A stretch of DNA of 60,000 nucleotides, from NCBI RefSeq assembly GCF_026151205.1, contig NC_087077.1:436001-496000 (forward strand), given 5' to 3'. Below are positions 37,301 to 45,120 of the stretch, piece after piece (the first letter of the stretch is position 1; each line of letters opens with the position of its first letter). The DNA comes from Bolinopsis microptera (Eukaryota > Ctenophora > Tentaculata > Lobata > Bolinopsidae). A program made the position numbers and the translations under genes. The notes beneath the pieces were generated by a model. The model was given only the letters and a program-made list of their open reading frames with translations, was not told the DNA's origin and did no database searches.

Positions 37301-40300
37301 ATCACTCCACAAGCCCTTTAACCGGGCTCACCGTCCCATCTCGCAACAGTAAATCAATCGTAAAACAACAGTAAATCAATCGTATAAAAATACCAAGAAT
37401 ATTAAAAAAACAAATCCGAGTGATAATAATATAATAAACAGTAATTGACTACTCCCATCTGACTCACAGTGTCTCTGTCTGGAATCTTGCTAATATCAGG
37501 CCGGTGGTCTATCTTGAAGGAGTCCAGAGGATCACCCCCTGGTAGGTATATCACAAGGATTGCGTAAGACATTATCCCTGGTTGAGCAGCTCCAACTGCC
37601 ATCACTCCACTGAAATAAAGAACCTGTTTGAATTGAGTTTCTAGGGGAACAGAATAATAACGACCGTGATTATAACAACAAGTGTTAGGTAAAGTTCGAG
37701 AATTTCCACGCCGGTTTATTTCCAGTCTACATGCCATTATAAACAGAACGGGGGTCTCTTGAATTGCTTTTGATTTGCCATGCAATTGTTGGCTGACAGG
37801 GCCGATTTTTGAGGACCAGGAAATATATCTAATAATGACATCAGATTGTGGTGTTTGATAAACTGAAGACTCGTACTCGTTGTATACATTTATATTTAAA
37901 GTGCATAGGTTTAGTATTATACTATATAATATATACTGTATATGTATTGAAGTTATGATTATTTTACTAAAGTTTCAATAACACCAGAATATCCTGGAGA
38001 CTAGTAACTGTCTTACAAATTTTAAATTCGAGTTTTTTAGTTTTTAAATCCATTTAATTTTCGCTTTCAGTTTGTTCTAGAAGATCAAGCACTCGCAGTC
38101 TCCTTCATTCACTTCGGTTCCGGTGTTATGGTCACGGTTGGCTCATTCAATACATTCATCTAATATCTTGAGCAAAGATCAACCATTTTAGTTTTCAAAA
38201 TTTTGAGAAGTTTGCAGTAGTGTTTTATTTTCTTTTAGATGAACGGTCTTAGTGATGATTAACCCCACAAAAACAAGAGAAGGTATGGTTGAAATAGAGA
38301 ATATGATCACATACCGGGTTATTTCCGGGGTCATCATGTGCCTAATGACAATCCTCGCTATTTTCGGGAACATTATTATCATTATCACATTGGTTGCGGT
38401 GCGGAAAAAGAACCCTGGATACTTTCTTATAGCTTGTAAGTTTATACATACGCGTACGTCCTCAATATTTAGTATCAAATGAGATGAAAGTTAAGTTTTA
38501 GTTTATCGGAGATTTTTTCAATTTCAAGACTTCCACAGGTCAGTCATTAGCAGACTTTGTTGTGGGCTGCACGTGCATGACAACTATCCTCTACTCAATA
38601 GTTACCGGAGGTCCGATCAACGTTCTAATTTTTATGTTAATATTATAAATATCGTGAACTTCTGCGAATTTATGTGCAGATTGAAACAGTACATGATATC
38701 GACTCATTTCTTTTCACTTTCAGATATTTGTTCCATTTTCACGTAGTTGTTATTTGTTCTTCAGACAGGGGCGTGGAAGAGAAATACGGTGCAAGCGACA
38801 CCTGGCTGTCAGTAGGAGGACACAGACATTGGTGCGAGATACAGACTTATATTGGGAGTGTTTTCATGAACATTGCTTATACTCAGCTTGCTATTATCAG
38901 TATCGACAGGTTGCAGCAAATTATTATGTATAAAATTATTAGGTACATACATAATTACGTAAATAATCGGCCGAGAATGTTTGACAGGGTTGATCGTTAG
39001 TTGCATTTAAGATTCAAGAACTCATCATTGTTGTATTCATGATAATATATCATCTGTAATAATGTTCCAGGTTTTTTGCAGCATTTCGTCCGTTACAGTA
39101 CAGATCCCTAGTCACTAGAAAGCGTATGAGATACGTGCTGCTAATGACATGGGCGACACACGGATTAATACCAATATACCCCTCTTACAAAGGTATATAA
39201 CATTAAATAAGAACTTTGAAGTATTTCTAGTGAGTATCACAAAAACGAGAGCCTTTAACTAGTAACTAGACCTTTATAATCAACTTTACAGGGAGTATCA
39301 TCTTCTTTCGGAGCGGCTACACTTGTATCCTTACAATGGACACCAGTCTATCAAGCTTGAAGATATTTTACTGGTTCCAGTGGGGGTTGCGGTTCCTTCT
39401 TACTCTAATAATGGTGGTATGCTATGTCGCTATATTTTGTGCAGCCCATATCAACAGTAAGAAGCCTGTTAGAATAGAGAGAATGTTGCTAAACAGCAGG
39501 AGGAAGATGCAATATAACCGCATGGCCAAAACAAAGCACAGGACTTTGAAAGAAGTTGTAAAAGACCACAAAAGCGACATAAAAGTCGCGTCAACCGTGT
39601 CAATAGTCATCTTCACATTCGTAGCAACGTGGCTACCCTCATTTGTAGCGGAAATGTCCTACTTCAGAACAGTAGACCCCGACAAGCTGCTTAACTCCTA
39701 CTCGCTGACCTCGCACATTGTCCTCTGGATGGTCTATATTAGTCCTGCTCTGAACCCCATAATATATGCCATGCACAATACAACTATTCGGAGAATGGTG
39801 ATTAGAGTGATCAGGGACAGAAAGGTGTACCGGAGATCGTCCACAAATATTGCAACCACCATGGTAACGGAACCCATACGACGTATGAGTACTGTGGACA
39901 ATTTTGAAGTGGTTAAGAATATGAACCCTGCACAGCCCTTCAGAAAACGAGCTAGTATTATTGTTGATATGTTGAAAATTCATAAATCCATGAACCGAAA
40001 TGAGAGTAGAGATGAGGATGTAAGCGATGAGGTGATACACGAGAAGGACGAACTAGTGGATGAGGTGATACACGAGGAGGACGAACTAGTGGATGAGGTG
40101 TCCGGAGTATTGAGTGTGCACTCCATTATTGCGGAGAATAATACGAAAAAGAGAGTGTCAATTTGTGAGGATAATATTAATGTACATGTTCCAGGTGAAA
40201 CACCAGAGAGTGATAATAGCTCTTGATTTTACGATAAATATTGTTGGTTTCGTTCGAATGTGATCGTTTCATTTGTTTTGCAGAGTCTAGACTAACAAAT

Positions 40301-43175
40301 ATAGATGTACAATCACGTAAAAGGTTTTGCAAGAGTCTGGATATTGCGAGCTCAATTCAAAATTTAGAAGTATGTATTTATAGAGATGCCGCTAGTCATT
40401 AGCATGTTGAAAGGTTAAGCATTCCGGCGTGTAATTTGGAAAAACCACATTTTTCAATGATCTACATGGTCATTTTGTCGAATGATGAATTAAAACAAAT
40501 CCATTATAGCCCATAACATAGAAATCCGGCTGCCTTCATGATTTGGTCTCGGACCCGATGTGGAGTTTATTATCGTGCCGGTCTCCGGACTCATCACACT
40601 TCACAGAATCGCTAAAATGTGCCTTTAGGACACGATTGGCGATTTTATGTCAAAGAGATTATCATACCTGTCAAGTCAACACAGAGGCCAGAGTAATTCT
40701 TTCGGTTCGGTAAAATTAAATAAAACGTCTGATCGAGGAGTGGCCAGTGTGTACGTATTTCATGACGTTACGTGCCGCGCGCGGTATATACAGATAACGC
40801 GCGAAAATAATTGATATTTTAATGTTAGCGAAGTATCGCGTGTTACAAGAACACATTATATTTTGGGGACCAAATAGCCACAACATCTTCATTAGCATCT
40901 CAGACCAACCTCCAATAACGAACTGTTAATCGATCACCCTCAATGTAGTCCACAACTTGCAGCATCTTTATGCGGCTCGTATTCCACGACACATTCTTCA
41001 TCTTCATTGCTTGTTGATAGAGTATTTCCAACTGTAAAGATCGTATATTTACAAACTTTTATTTGAAGGTCGTACTCCCGAAAAAACAACAAACTGGACA
41101 TACAAATTAACAGGATGTACTTGATAATAAACTGACCTGTAAAGATAAGCAGAACTGATGGGCAACAACACACAGATTCTCAAGGGGTTCCTGGTCTGGG
41201 TCAAATAGTCTTGACTGCAGCAACTCCGTCAAGTATTCTTTCTGCAAAACGTTTGGTATAACGACACGACCAAAAGTGGTCTTATCAAGTAATGAACTTT
41301 GCATTAATATTCAGTTAAAACTGCTCATATTACTATCAAATGGTGGCTAATGAGGCTACTGAACATACAACGTCACACACAACGTCACACACAACGTCAC
41401 ACGCAACGTCACACACAACGTCACACACAACGTCACACACAACGTCACACACAACGTTACACACAACGTCACACACAACGTCACTCACAACGTCACACAC
41501 AACGTCACACACAACGTCACACCACCTGTTGTAAGTGCACTACAGGTCGAGGATCATCATCTTTAGGGTTCTGTACCAGCACATCAAACGAGAGTAATCT
41601 CCAGGGATTCTTAAAGTCATCATTTGGGACTGTAAGTCGGACTGTAAACTCGTGAGGTACTGTCAGCTTAACGTAACCTTGCTCTGATAAAGAGATTGCT
41701 AACTGTTAACATGGGTCTATGTGCCACGTTGGTATATTTCAATGAGTAGTTATTTTAATGGATATAATAAATTGTATATAATATATTCTACAGCGGGGTT
41801 TTACTTTTGTGTACTAAATCCTGTACATTAATTTGAAAGATTTAAGTTTGAACTGTTGAAATAGTTCAATGAGTAGCATTACTGGTATTTCATGTACAAA
41901 TTCTACAGCAATATTTAAAACACAGTACACTCCTTAATTCTCACCTATCTCAATATTCTTGTACTTTATTGGTATCTTAGACAAAACCAGCCGCTGTTCT
42001 ATCAAACTGGTCAGCTTGTTCAAAGTTTCAGTTTTCTCCTTGTCAGACAGGGTTAGAGAAGGTATGATCTTGTCTTTTATACAGAGCGGTAGTCGTGAGT
42101 ATGTACCAGTTACCAGGACGTCCACTGCTGATTGTAGTCCAAATACGGGGAAACTATCGAGGGAGAATGTTCAGTAACAAAATAGGGACTTAGTTGTTTA
42201 TCACTCATTACTCATTAGGCATATGTCATGATTATGGAATCGGTCGATTTGTTAATTAAAGTAGAATTTAAATTGAGTTCGTGAAACAGATTTAAATCAT
42301 AGAGTTACCAAAAATAAGCCAGACTGTTAAGCGGAACTAAACTAAATTAGACGTCAAGGCGGGGCAATTAAAGGTTAAGTGGTTAATGAAGGTTGAGCAA
42401 ATAGTTAGTATATATAGTATAGAGATGTATAGTATAGAGATGTATAGTATAGAGATGTATAGTATAGAGATGTATAGTATAGAGATGTATAGTATAGAGA
42501 TGTATAGTATAGAGATGTATAGTATAGAGATGTATAGTATAGAGATGTATAGTATAGAGATGTATAGTATAGAGATGTATAGTATAGAGATGTATAGTAT
42601 AGAGATGTATAGTATAGAGATGTATAGTATAGAGATGTATAGTATAGAGATGTATAGTATAGAGATGTATAGTATAGAGATGTACCTTGCTCCCATCAAC
42701 CGTTCCTTTGATATGGTAAACAAACTGTCAGCAGTTTCAACAAAAAGAGCAGCCTGCTTATCAAGAAACATGATAATCTCTGTACATTTGTCTACACGGG
42801 ACGCTTTGCACGCCCATTTCACTAGTGCTAGCAGTCTGATGAACTGAAGCTGGGTACGGTTTGAGAACTGGTAGATTGAGGTTTTACGTTCTGTGTCGCT
42901 CTTTCTGGGCAACCTGTAGTGAGTACATAGGTTAAATTTTAGCATTTAGCCATTAAACACCGCCGTAAAATGACAATTTATCAGTCATAAACCAGGCAAG
43001 CGTAAAATAAAGGTAAATGATAAGATCTCATGGCATGATTACTAAAATTTGTGCACCCAAAAAAAAAGAAGTTCATAACTTACAACTCAGACAGGACGAT
43101 GAGGTCATGATAAGTTTTCTGGACGAGGTAGTCGATTAGTAGAGTAAGGGGCACTACATTCTGTCCCTCCTCCAT
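13311..43175 (-). CDS. MED14: Mediator complex subunit 14 (MED14), at least 20 exons; C-terminus unresolved
   Basis: MED14 is the backbone subunit joining the head, middle and tail of the Mediator co-activator. Exons on the minus strand: 43175-43084, 42913-42686, 42153-41945, 41683-41526, 41241-41137, 41031-40910, 37609-37468, 37275-37156, 37001-36817, 29297-29132, 24195-24101, 23955-23868, 23731-about 23582, 23470-23348, 22401-22144, 21977-21784, 15006-about 14845, 14702-14569, 14399-14274, 13466-13311. Phases agree at nearly every junction; the donors of exons 13 and 17 are uncertain. Family landmarks: LLPRKSD, RLLALVKWA, TGTYSRLP with CIKDKIIP, ELLQSRLF, HQFCLSLQ, LSLERLLEETIEHR. A Ser/Pro-rich linker follows, with repeated SP, in exons 18-20 (ATPGY, PSPAAVPSPSMQPSPG). 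About 1,000 residues are visible; the human protein has 1,454. The conserved C-terminal block was not found, and read-through of the 42-bp array ends at 11671. HACE1, a kringle gene, a GPCR and two retrotransposons lie in its introns. Confidence 0.85.
13491..13641. repeat. 12-bp tandem array next to MED14 exon 20 acceptor
   Basis: About twelve copies of ACCATAGTGATT (a few with ACAATAG) end about 25 bp from the acceptor of MED14 exon 20 (CTTCCTCCAG at 13467-13476 on the minus strand). Frames through it (HSDY-type peptide on plus, VITMVIT-type on minus) are repeat artefacts. Confidence 0.95.
13690..14270. other. MED14 intron 19
   Basis: Intron between MED14 exons 19 and 20. Small open frames on both strands (for example 13991-14251) have no recognisable content. 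No repeat or gene is identified. Confidence 0.5.
15177..15400 (-). pseudogene. Non-LTR retrotransposon fragment (reverse-transcriptase C-terminal region)
   Basis: A 69-codon minus-strand frame contains MVQSTFLSLIDYYNFVFG followed by IVQKLQEINNNALL and RFIHGL. This pattern (a short Leu/Ile helix, IDYxN, then a KLQxxxNxxxR(F/L)I stretch) is the thumb-like segment just after the reverse transcriptase of Jockey/CR1-type elements. No catalytic part is present. It lies in MED14 intron 16, between exon 17 and HACE1 exon 1. Confidence 0.5.
15550..15592. repeat. Microsatellite (TACATTA)n
   Basis: About six copies of a 7-bp unit, 300 bp upstream of the HACE1 start codon. Confidence 0.9.
15887..21141 (+). 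CDS. HACE1: HACE1-type ankyrin-repeat HECT E3 ubiquitin ligase, 15 exons
   Basis: HACE1 attaches ubiquitin to targets such as active RAC1. Exons: 15887-16062, 16283-16392, 16669-16872, 17018-17127, 17254-17384, 17505-17930, 18068-18269, 18402-18550, 18773-18854, 18982-19109, 19343-19451, 19636-19749, 20165-20305, 20410-20625, 20860-21141. All junction phases agree, giving 859 residues (human 909). Exons 1-5 carry ankyrin repeats (GYTPLTLACR, GQSVVHYCSIAGD, EPIHLASQHGN, GRTPLFLAI). Exons 10-15 form the HECT domain: GIGIRREW, FTNSFYKHIL, FYSIIPKASI, PYGGF. The catalytic cysteine is in RAHTCFKVLKL (TGC at 21037-21039, Cys826), 33 residues from the end as in human. The middle part (LAAWHAMDD, ARLPELNDF) also follows HACE1, so HECTD1 and other ankyrin-HECT proteins fit less well. 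The gene is nested in MED14 intron 16 on the opposite strand. Confidence 0.92.
16463..16702. repeat. Duplicated HACE1 exon-3 acceptor flanking a GTAACCAG array
   Basis: The last intron bases and first 33 bases of HACE1 exon 3 (TTAACCAG/GCAGCAAAGTAG and onward) occur twice, at 16481-16521 and 16661-16702. Between them are about 16 copies of the 8-mer GTAACCAG, which begins with GT and ends with AG. The second copy continues into the real exon; the first runs straight into the array at GTAACC. Confidence 0.9.
19196..19500. repeat. Partial duplication of the HACE1 exon-11 end and donor
   Basis: The 3' end of exon 11 with its donor and the start of the next intron (TTTACGGAGTTCTTCCATGT and about 60 further bases) occurs at about 19215-19297 and again at 19423-19502. 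Only the second lies in a complete exon. The first is preceded by unrelated bases and sits in intron 10. Confidence 0.9.
21142..21387. other. HACE1 3' flank
   Basis: Probable 3' untranslated region and spacer within MED14 intron 16. No canonical AATAAA was located with confidence. Nothing else is seen. Confidence 0.35.
21388..21768. mobile_element. Second hAT-like MITE, 381 bp, GC-rich
   Basis: Termini CAGTAATCGACCGGG (left) and the inverted CAGTAAACGACCGGG (right) are flanked by a perfect 8-bp repeat GTCAGTAC (21380-21387 and 21769-21776). The interior has many CCCGGCCCCGGCC and GCCGGGAATTT blocks in both orientations and no transposase. It is unrelated in sequence to the element at 4633. 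It lies 16 bp from the donor of MED14 exon 16. Confidence 0.85.
22437..23235. mobile_element. Tc1/mariner-like MITE, about 800 bp
   Basis: Terminal inverted repeats CCTTACTCGGGATTATTA (then CGAC or TGAC) face each other at 22437 and 23235. Both are bounded by the dinucleotide TA, as expected for the Tc1/mariner superfamily. Just inside each end lies a direct copy of about 90 bp (GGGTTTATTAACGACCGG, then GGTTCGGGAAAAATATGG). No transposase is encoded. It occupies MED14 intron 14, ending 36 bp from exon 15. Confidence 0.7.
24371..24950. repeat. Nested foldback repeat on the 3' side of the retrotransposon
   Basis: Arms of about 105 bp (ATAGCTTGGCTATTGAGTGC and onward, 24468-24570) recur inverted at 24783-24893. 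Between them is one copy, in inverse orientation, of the 227-bp monomer found twice at 28.2-28.6 kb. A smaller hairpin (CCTTCGGCTCTTCGGG against CCCGAAGAACCGGAGG) lies at 24378-24458, and a further inverted copy of the monomer end at 24890-24950. The whole block could fold extensively. Confidence 0.85.
25142..28135 (-). mobile_element. Non-LTR retrotransposon, intact endonuclease-reverse transcriptase ORF (997 aa)
   Basis: One uninterrupted frame. Residues 1-270 form an apurinic-type endonuclease: FATWNVRGL, IIGIQETK, WILGDFNAK, SQIDYVL and SDHKIV. A central reverse transcriptase follows, with PLCLLNGTRKL, GIDMSSAFDTI, GSFQGDAASG and the catalytic WEYADDGDF. The C-terminal part has PVLLYNCNSWA. 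A single EN-RT polyprotein with no separate ORF1 suggests the RTE end of the non-LTR tree, but the clade was not tested. The open frame implies recent activity. It is in MED14 intron 10, on the same strand as MED14. On its 5' side are two tandem 227-bp monomers and on its 3' side an inverted copy of the same monomer. Confidence 0.9.
28238..28645. repeat. Two tandem 227-bp monomers 5' of the retrotransposon
   Basis: A unit starting GATACAATATAGTGTCTAAT at 28238 is repeated from 28465 with few changes; the second copy is truncated at about 28640. Relative to the retrotransposon frame on the minus strand these occupy the 5' leader, like promoter monomers of some LINEs. An inverted copy lies beyond the 3' end at 24.55-24.79 kb. 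Confidence 0.9.
28654..28723. repeat. Perfect hairpin, 31-bp arms with 8-nt loop
   Basis: The sequence from TCATTTATTTTGAATTG to GACGAAGTG is followed, after AGAGTCTC, by its exact reverse complement. The hairpin starts inside one copy of a 13-bp direct repeat TCTAATCAGCTCA (28644-28656); the second copy is at 28761-28773. The stretch between them therefore looks like an insertion with a target-site duplication. Confidence 0.9.
29944..31200 (+). CDS. Retrotransposon ORF1 protein with Cys/His zinc-binding domains
   Basis: A 418-residue frame from ATG 29944 to TAA 31198-31200. The N-terminal third is helical. Around residues 85-150 lies a Cys-rich module (CPECNQKY, FHCHMCFRGSHDC, WLCKSCNES) resembling a PHD/RING-like zinc ribbon. 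Residues about 230-310 hold three CCCH-type fingers (CEKYKRGKCPHG with CEFEH, CDKYCRFGTQ with CKFFH, and CKFSVKNKLC with CTFIH). The tail is Pro/Gln-rich. ORF1 proteins of non-LTR elements bind element RNA and act as chaperones; CCCH fingers in that role are unusual and the role is inferred. ORF2 overlaps in another frame. The element lies in MED14 intron 9 in the opposite orientation to MED14. Confidence 0.8.
   Translation: MELSNELSIGNLLLRAGTNEIVKQVISKFDHSKKRAENLKALKSSNLEMLEHCAEFLCINLADSDRNKIYTKDTLASRILFQLNALLPSQCPECNQKYVIDLEPEQKPLFHCHMCFRGSHDCAVVSGLHDVLTQASIDLPSSYVWLCKSCNESSLPIVSRKRKTPHDSVSITDPAILARLNADTISSSQVSSPHNETSESFKQNQEKLNLNDLNSKLDKVVRERVCEKYKRGKCPHGLRGKKEHEGRVCEFEHPRYCDKYCRFGTQRNFGCNKGSSCKFFHPVLCKFSVKNKLCTSSECTFIHLKGTRRKENGDAPRPKKGDKAAPAPTTTQDSTSVADYGASFLELARLMDRMQTCFTREISEIRASLRPNPQYQFPPPHLQSGLAYPQHQYPYPTPLLPTHAQMMQNVPTIPHALS
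31212..34214 (+). mobile_element. Non-LTR retrotransposon ORF2: endonuclease and reverse transcriptase (CR1/Jockey-like)
   Basis: An open frame of about 1,000 residues. The endonuclease spans roughly residues 1-240: VALTETWL, GGGVLLYS, VAYRPPN, LTGDYNLP, NNVLDLFITN and SDHHLVDV. The reverse transcriptase follows: NYRPVALTSHVIKVYERIL, GFRSGRSCLTQLL, YLDFAKAFDKVDH, GVPQGTVLGPLLFILFIND and RFFADDTRI (FADD codons at 33255-33266). The C-terminal region has RSHLEYCCPLWN and LEGVQRTFT. The first ATG is 31212, but the same frame is open upstream inside ORF1, where CIVLNVQSMN matches the usual beginning of the endonuclease. Translation may therefore start upstream or by frameshift. A short repeat of TAACCCCAAG just after the stop may mark the 3' tail. 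Confidence 0.9.
34215..35043. other. Spacer between the retrotransposon and the kringle gene
   Basis: Probable 3' untranslated region of the retrotransposon followed by the kringle gene promoter, all inside MED14 intron 9. It includes a small palindromic segment CCCGGCCGTAGGCCGGG (34556-34572). No gene seen. Confidence 0.4.
35044..36468 (+). CDS. Secreted multi-kringle protein, intronless
   Basis: A 474-residue single-exon gene. A signal peptide (RSTLFLLLCLQTLLG) starts the protein, followed by a basic Cys-containing region of about 80 residues. Three full kringles, each with six cysteines and WCYTT or WCYIT near the end, follow: one from CYLGDGTGYRGNVNV to YCSNIEKC (residues about 119-200), one from CLEGNGVSYIGNVSV to FCDVPVC, and a third from CMNEEDLGAGYRGSV to VCDVPYC. 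Degenerate partial kringles lie between them (CQQGAGYLYKGDVMDTVDG; CGNSPHDDH with GAWCRN), as if whole domains had decayed. There is an acidic tail and no protease or transmembrane domain. Kringles bind proteins, lysines or lipids outside the cell. The partner is unknown. The gene is nested in MED14 intron 9 on the opposite strand. Confidence 0.9.
   Translation: MRSTLFLLLCLQTLLGKSPDRRKKVYCKKVYTNLSKCVDKHGYVLSICLLPDLSGNMYQAEHRQRKRKIRKCTKTEKKFKLHCGCPGVDLSSTLPGGDLPVNHGQDWKRSQSGLEEIIPHKTCYLGDGTGYRGNVNVTARGDTCQSWSHQLPHYHSRTSQNYPNSGLGDHNFCRNPDFEALPWCYTTDPDLRFDYCSNIEKCPGEYDYECQQGAGYLYKGDVMDTVDGLVCDLSLDKAKTTLNCLEGNGVSYIGNVSVTEGGFQCQEWSKQVPNPHPYYGLGEHNHCRNPNGIKAKPWCYITNPDQSSQWDFCDVPVCNEDLKEGRTITYHANRCGNSPHDDHMTGAWCRNSKSEKTLCVVRHCTDMIDDGESNYTFNCMNEEDLGAGYRGSVDTTQSGYECQRWDEQSPHAHSIYLNLEKGIGEHNRCRNPDGEHKPWCYTTEPTHRWEVCDVPYCTTEEEEEEHFLNIEILH
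38255..40226 (+). CDS. Class A (rhodopsin-like) G-protein-coupled receptor, 5 exons
   Basis: Exons 38255-38435, 38539-38610, 38765-38909, 39071-39192, 39292-40226; phases agree at all junctions. TM1 has FGNIIIIITLVAV (the conserved Asn). TM2 has SLADFVVG, with the conserved Asp. TM3 ends SIDRFFAAFRPLQYR, a DR-F form of the DRY motif and following loop, created by splicing exon 3 to exon 4. TM5 and TM6 lie in exon 5 (FTFVATWLPSF, with W-L-P). TM7 carries SPALNPIIYAM, the NPxxY motif. The extracellular Cys of TM3 (HWCEIQ) and a loop Cys (GYTCIL) could form the usual disulfide. The long acidic C-tail contains an 11-residue duplication (DEVIHEKDELV and DEVIHEEDELV). The ligand cannot be told. The gene is nested in MED14 intron 6, opposite strand. 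Confidence 0.92.
41366..41525. repeat. 12-bp array abutting MED14 exon-4 donor
   Basis: About 13 copies of ACACAACGTCAC, with single substitutions. On the minus strand the array begins 1 nt inside the intron after exon 4 (CAACAG/GTGGTGTGACG). Peptide frames HTTSHTTS and RHTQRHTQ on the plus strand are artefacts. Confidence 0.95.
42411..42683. repeat. 15-bp array abutting MED14 exon-2 donor
   Basis: Eighteen to nineteen near-identical copies of TATAGTATAGAGATG. On the minus strand the array starts immediately after the donor of exon 2 (GCAAG/GTACATCTC). YSIEM and YISIL peptide frames are artefacts of a unit divisible by three. Confidence 0.95.
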
Positions 43176-43628
43176 ATAATAGACGGAACTTCAAACACTC
43201 ACTGTCACATTTCAAATTGGAGCACTGGATATCAGCGAGTCTTAGTACCGTCTACATTTTCACTGGATTAGTTTCCTATTTTATTTTGGCTGTAAAACAT
43301 AAAGTAATGTTTCGTCAAGTAATTTCATTGTTTATTTTAATTTGCACAACTTTGATTTTCACCATTTAAAAGTCATTTTTAATATGAGAACTTTGATTTG
43401 AACCATTTAAAAGTCATTTTTAATATATGAGAGAGACGATGAAAATACTGGAATCATTGAAATAACTTAAAATTGTGACAATGATATGTAAAACTTGCAA
43501 AAACTTATATCTATTGATAAACATTTCACCTTTCCTGTCCTTATCATTAAACAAAACTACCAAACTAATGAGGTATAATCCCGCAATACAAGTACCAAAT
43601 TGGAACAACATTTAGTGCACAGTATTTA

Positions 43629-43946
43629 TTCTTTCCCGGTAGTATGTATCCGACATTCATTCCCTCCAACGTTTAGCATCTATATGATGTTCTCTTTCCC
43701 GGTAGTATGTATCCGACATTCATTCCCTCCAACGTTTAGCATCTATATGATGTTCTCTTTCCCGGTAGTATGTATCCGACATTCATTCCCTCCAACGTTT
43801 AGCATCTATATGATGTTCTCTTTCCCGGTAGTATGTATCCGACATTCATTCCCTCCAACGTTTAGCATCTATATGATGTTCTCTTTCCCGGTAGTATGTA
43901 TCCGACATTCATTCCCTCCAACGTTTAGCATCTATATGATGTTCTC
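43629..43946. repeat. 63-bp minisatellite, 5 copies
   Basis: Five nearly identical copies of a unit containing TTCTTTCCCGGTAGTATGTA and CCTCCAACGTTTAGC, about 450 bp upstream of the MED14 start codon. The unit begins with a variant of the motif described for 43.6-49.3 kb. Confidence 0.95.
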
Positions 43947-44889
43947 TGATATGTTCAATGGAATTTTACCATGCGCCATAAAAAAGGGGAAATAAGAGGA
44001 TCGTGTCAAAAGTACCTCCTGTTCTTATGTTGTAACAGTAAGGAAAATATCAATAATAGGTATCATTGATAATTTATTCTTTCCCAGTTTTATTTGTCTT
44101 GCAATAAACACGCCATGTTTCACATGACATACATGATGCTCTTTGACATGTTCCAAATTCATCGACACAAACGTTACAGAGCTGACAGGCAAGTCCCGGC
44201 ACGTTGAAGTGATTTTATTCTTTCTCAGGTAGATTTGTCGACAATGATTTCAGTTAACAATCATTGAAAACATTAATTTTTCTGCTAGTGCGGAACCTCA
44301 CTTATTCCCTCCCAGAAAATACCTGGAGGACACGTCACACTGTCAATGTTCACATGTTGTTATCATCCCCCACTTTTTATTCTTTCCAAGCAATATTTGT
44401 GTAACTTCATGCACACAAAGAATTTTGCCATTATACATATTAATGATTTATTCTTTCTCATGTATATCTGTTGAGCAATAAATCCGGCCATGTTCAAAGA
44501 TCTAAATGATCTTCGGTTACATGATTTTCAAAGCATCACTTTATTCTTTCTCAGGAGGATATGCTCACGAATATTTCGCTGTACAGTCTTTGACAACGCT
44601 AGAGATAGAGATAGAGAGATACCCCACATTTACCAGGTTCTAACATATTATTCTCTTATCTTTCAATGCAACAAAGTAGGCAAATTTATTCTTTCCCAGT
44701 TTTATTTGTTCTGTAACAAATCTCAGAGCACAGTTCACAGATGCCATGGTGCTCTTTTACATGAAATGAAATGAAATGAAATGAAATGCATCACTTTATT
44801 CTTTCTCAGGAGGATTTGTTGACAAATATTTCGTTGGACATTCTTTCGCGAAATGAGAGATAGAGAGCCATGGTTTCATTAACTGAAAC

Positions 44890-44988
44890 ACAGTTGAGCC
44901 ACATGTTAAGACACAGTTGAGACACGTGTTGAGCCACATGTTAAGACACAGTTGAGACACGTGTTGAGACACGTGTTTAGACACAGTA
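44890..44988. repeat. Short tandem repeat GTTGAGACACGTGT / CACATGTTAAGACACA
   Basis: Alternating 14-16-bp units over about 100 bp. A microsatellite (AAATG)n lies at 44761-44789. No gene is associated. Confidence 0.85.
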
Positions 44989-45120
44989 ATACAGTATACT
45001 ACTAAATTATACTCTGCTGCTCCTACGTTTTGCTTCTAGTCATATCCAACACTTATCATTCTTCTGAAATGAAATAAATAATAAATAATTATGCAATTAT
45101 ACAATTATACATACCTTATA

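Noticed and set aside
42337-42945. 202-codon minus-strand frame as a separate gene
   Set aside because: Its N-terminal half is MED14 exon 2; the rest is the 15-bp array of the intron.
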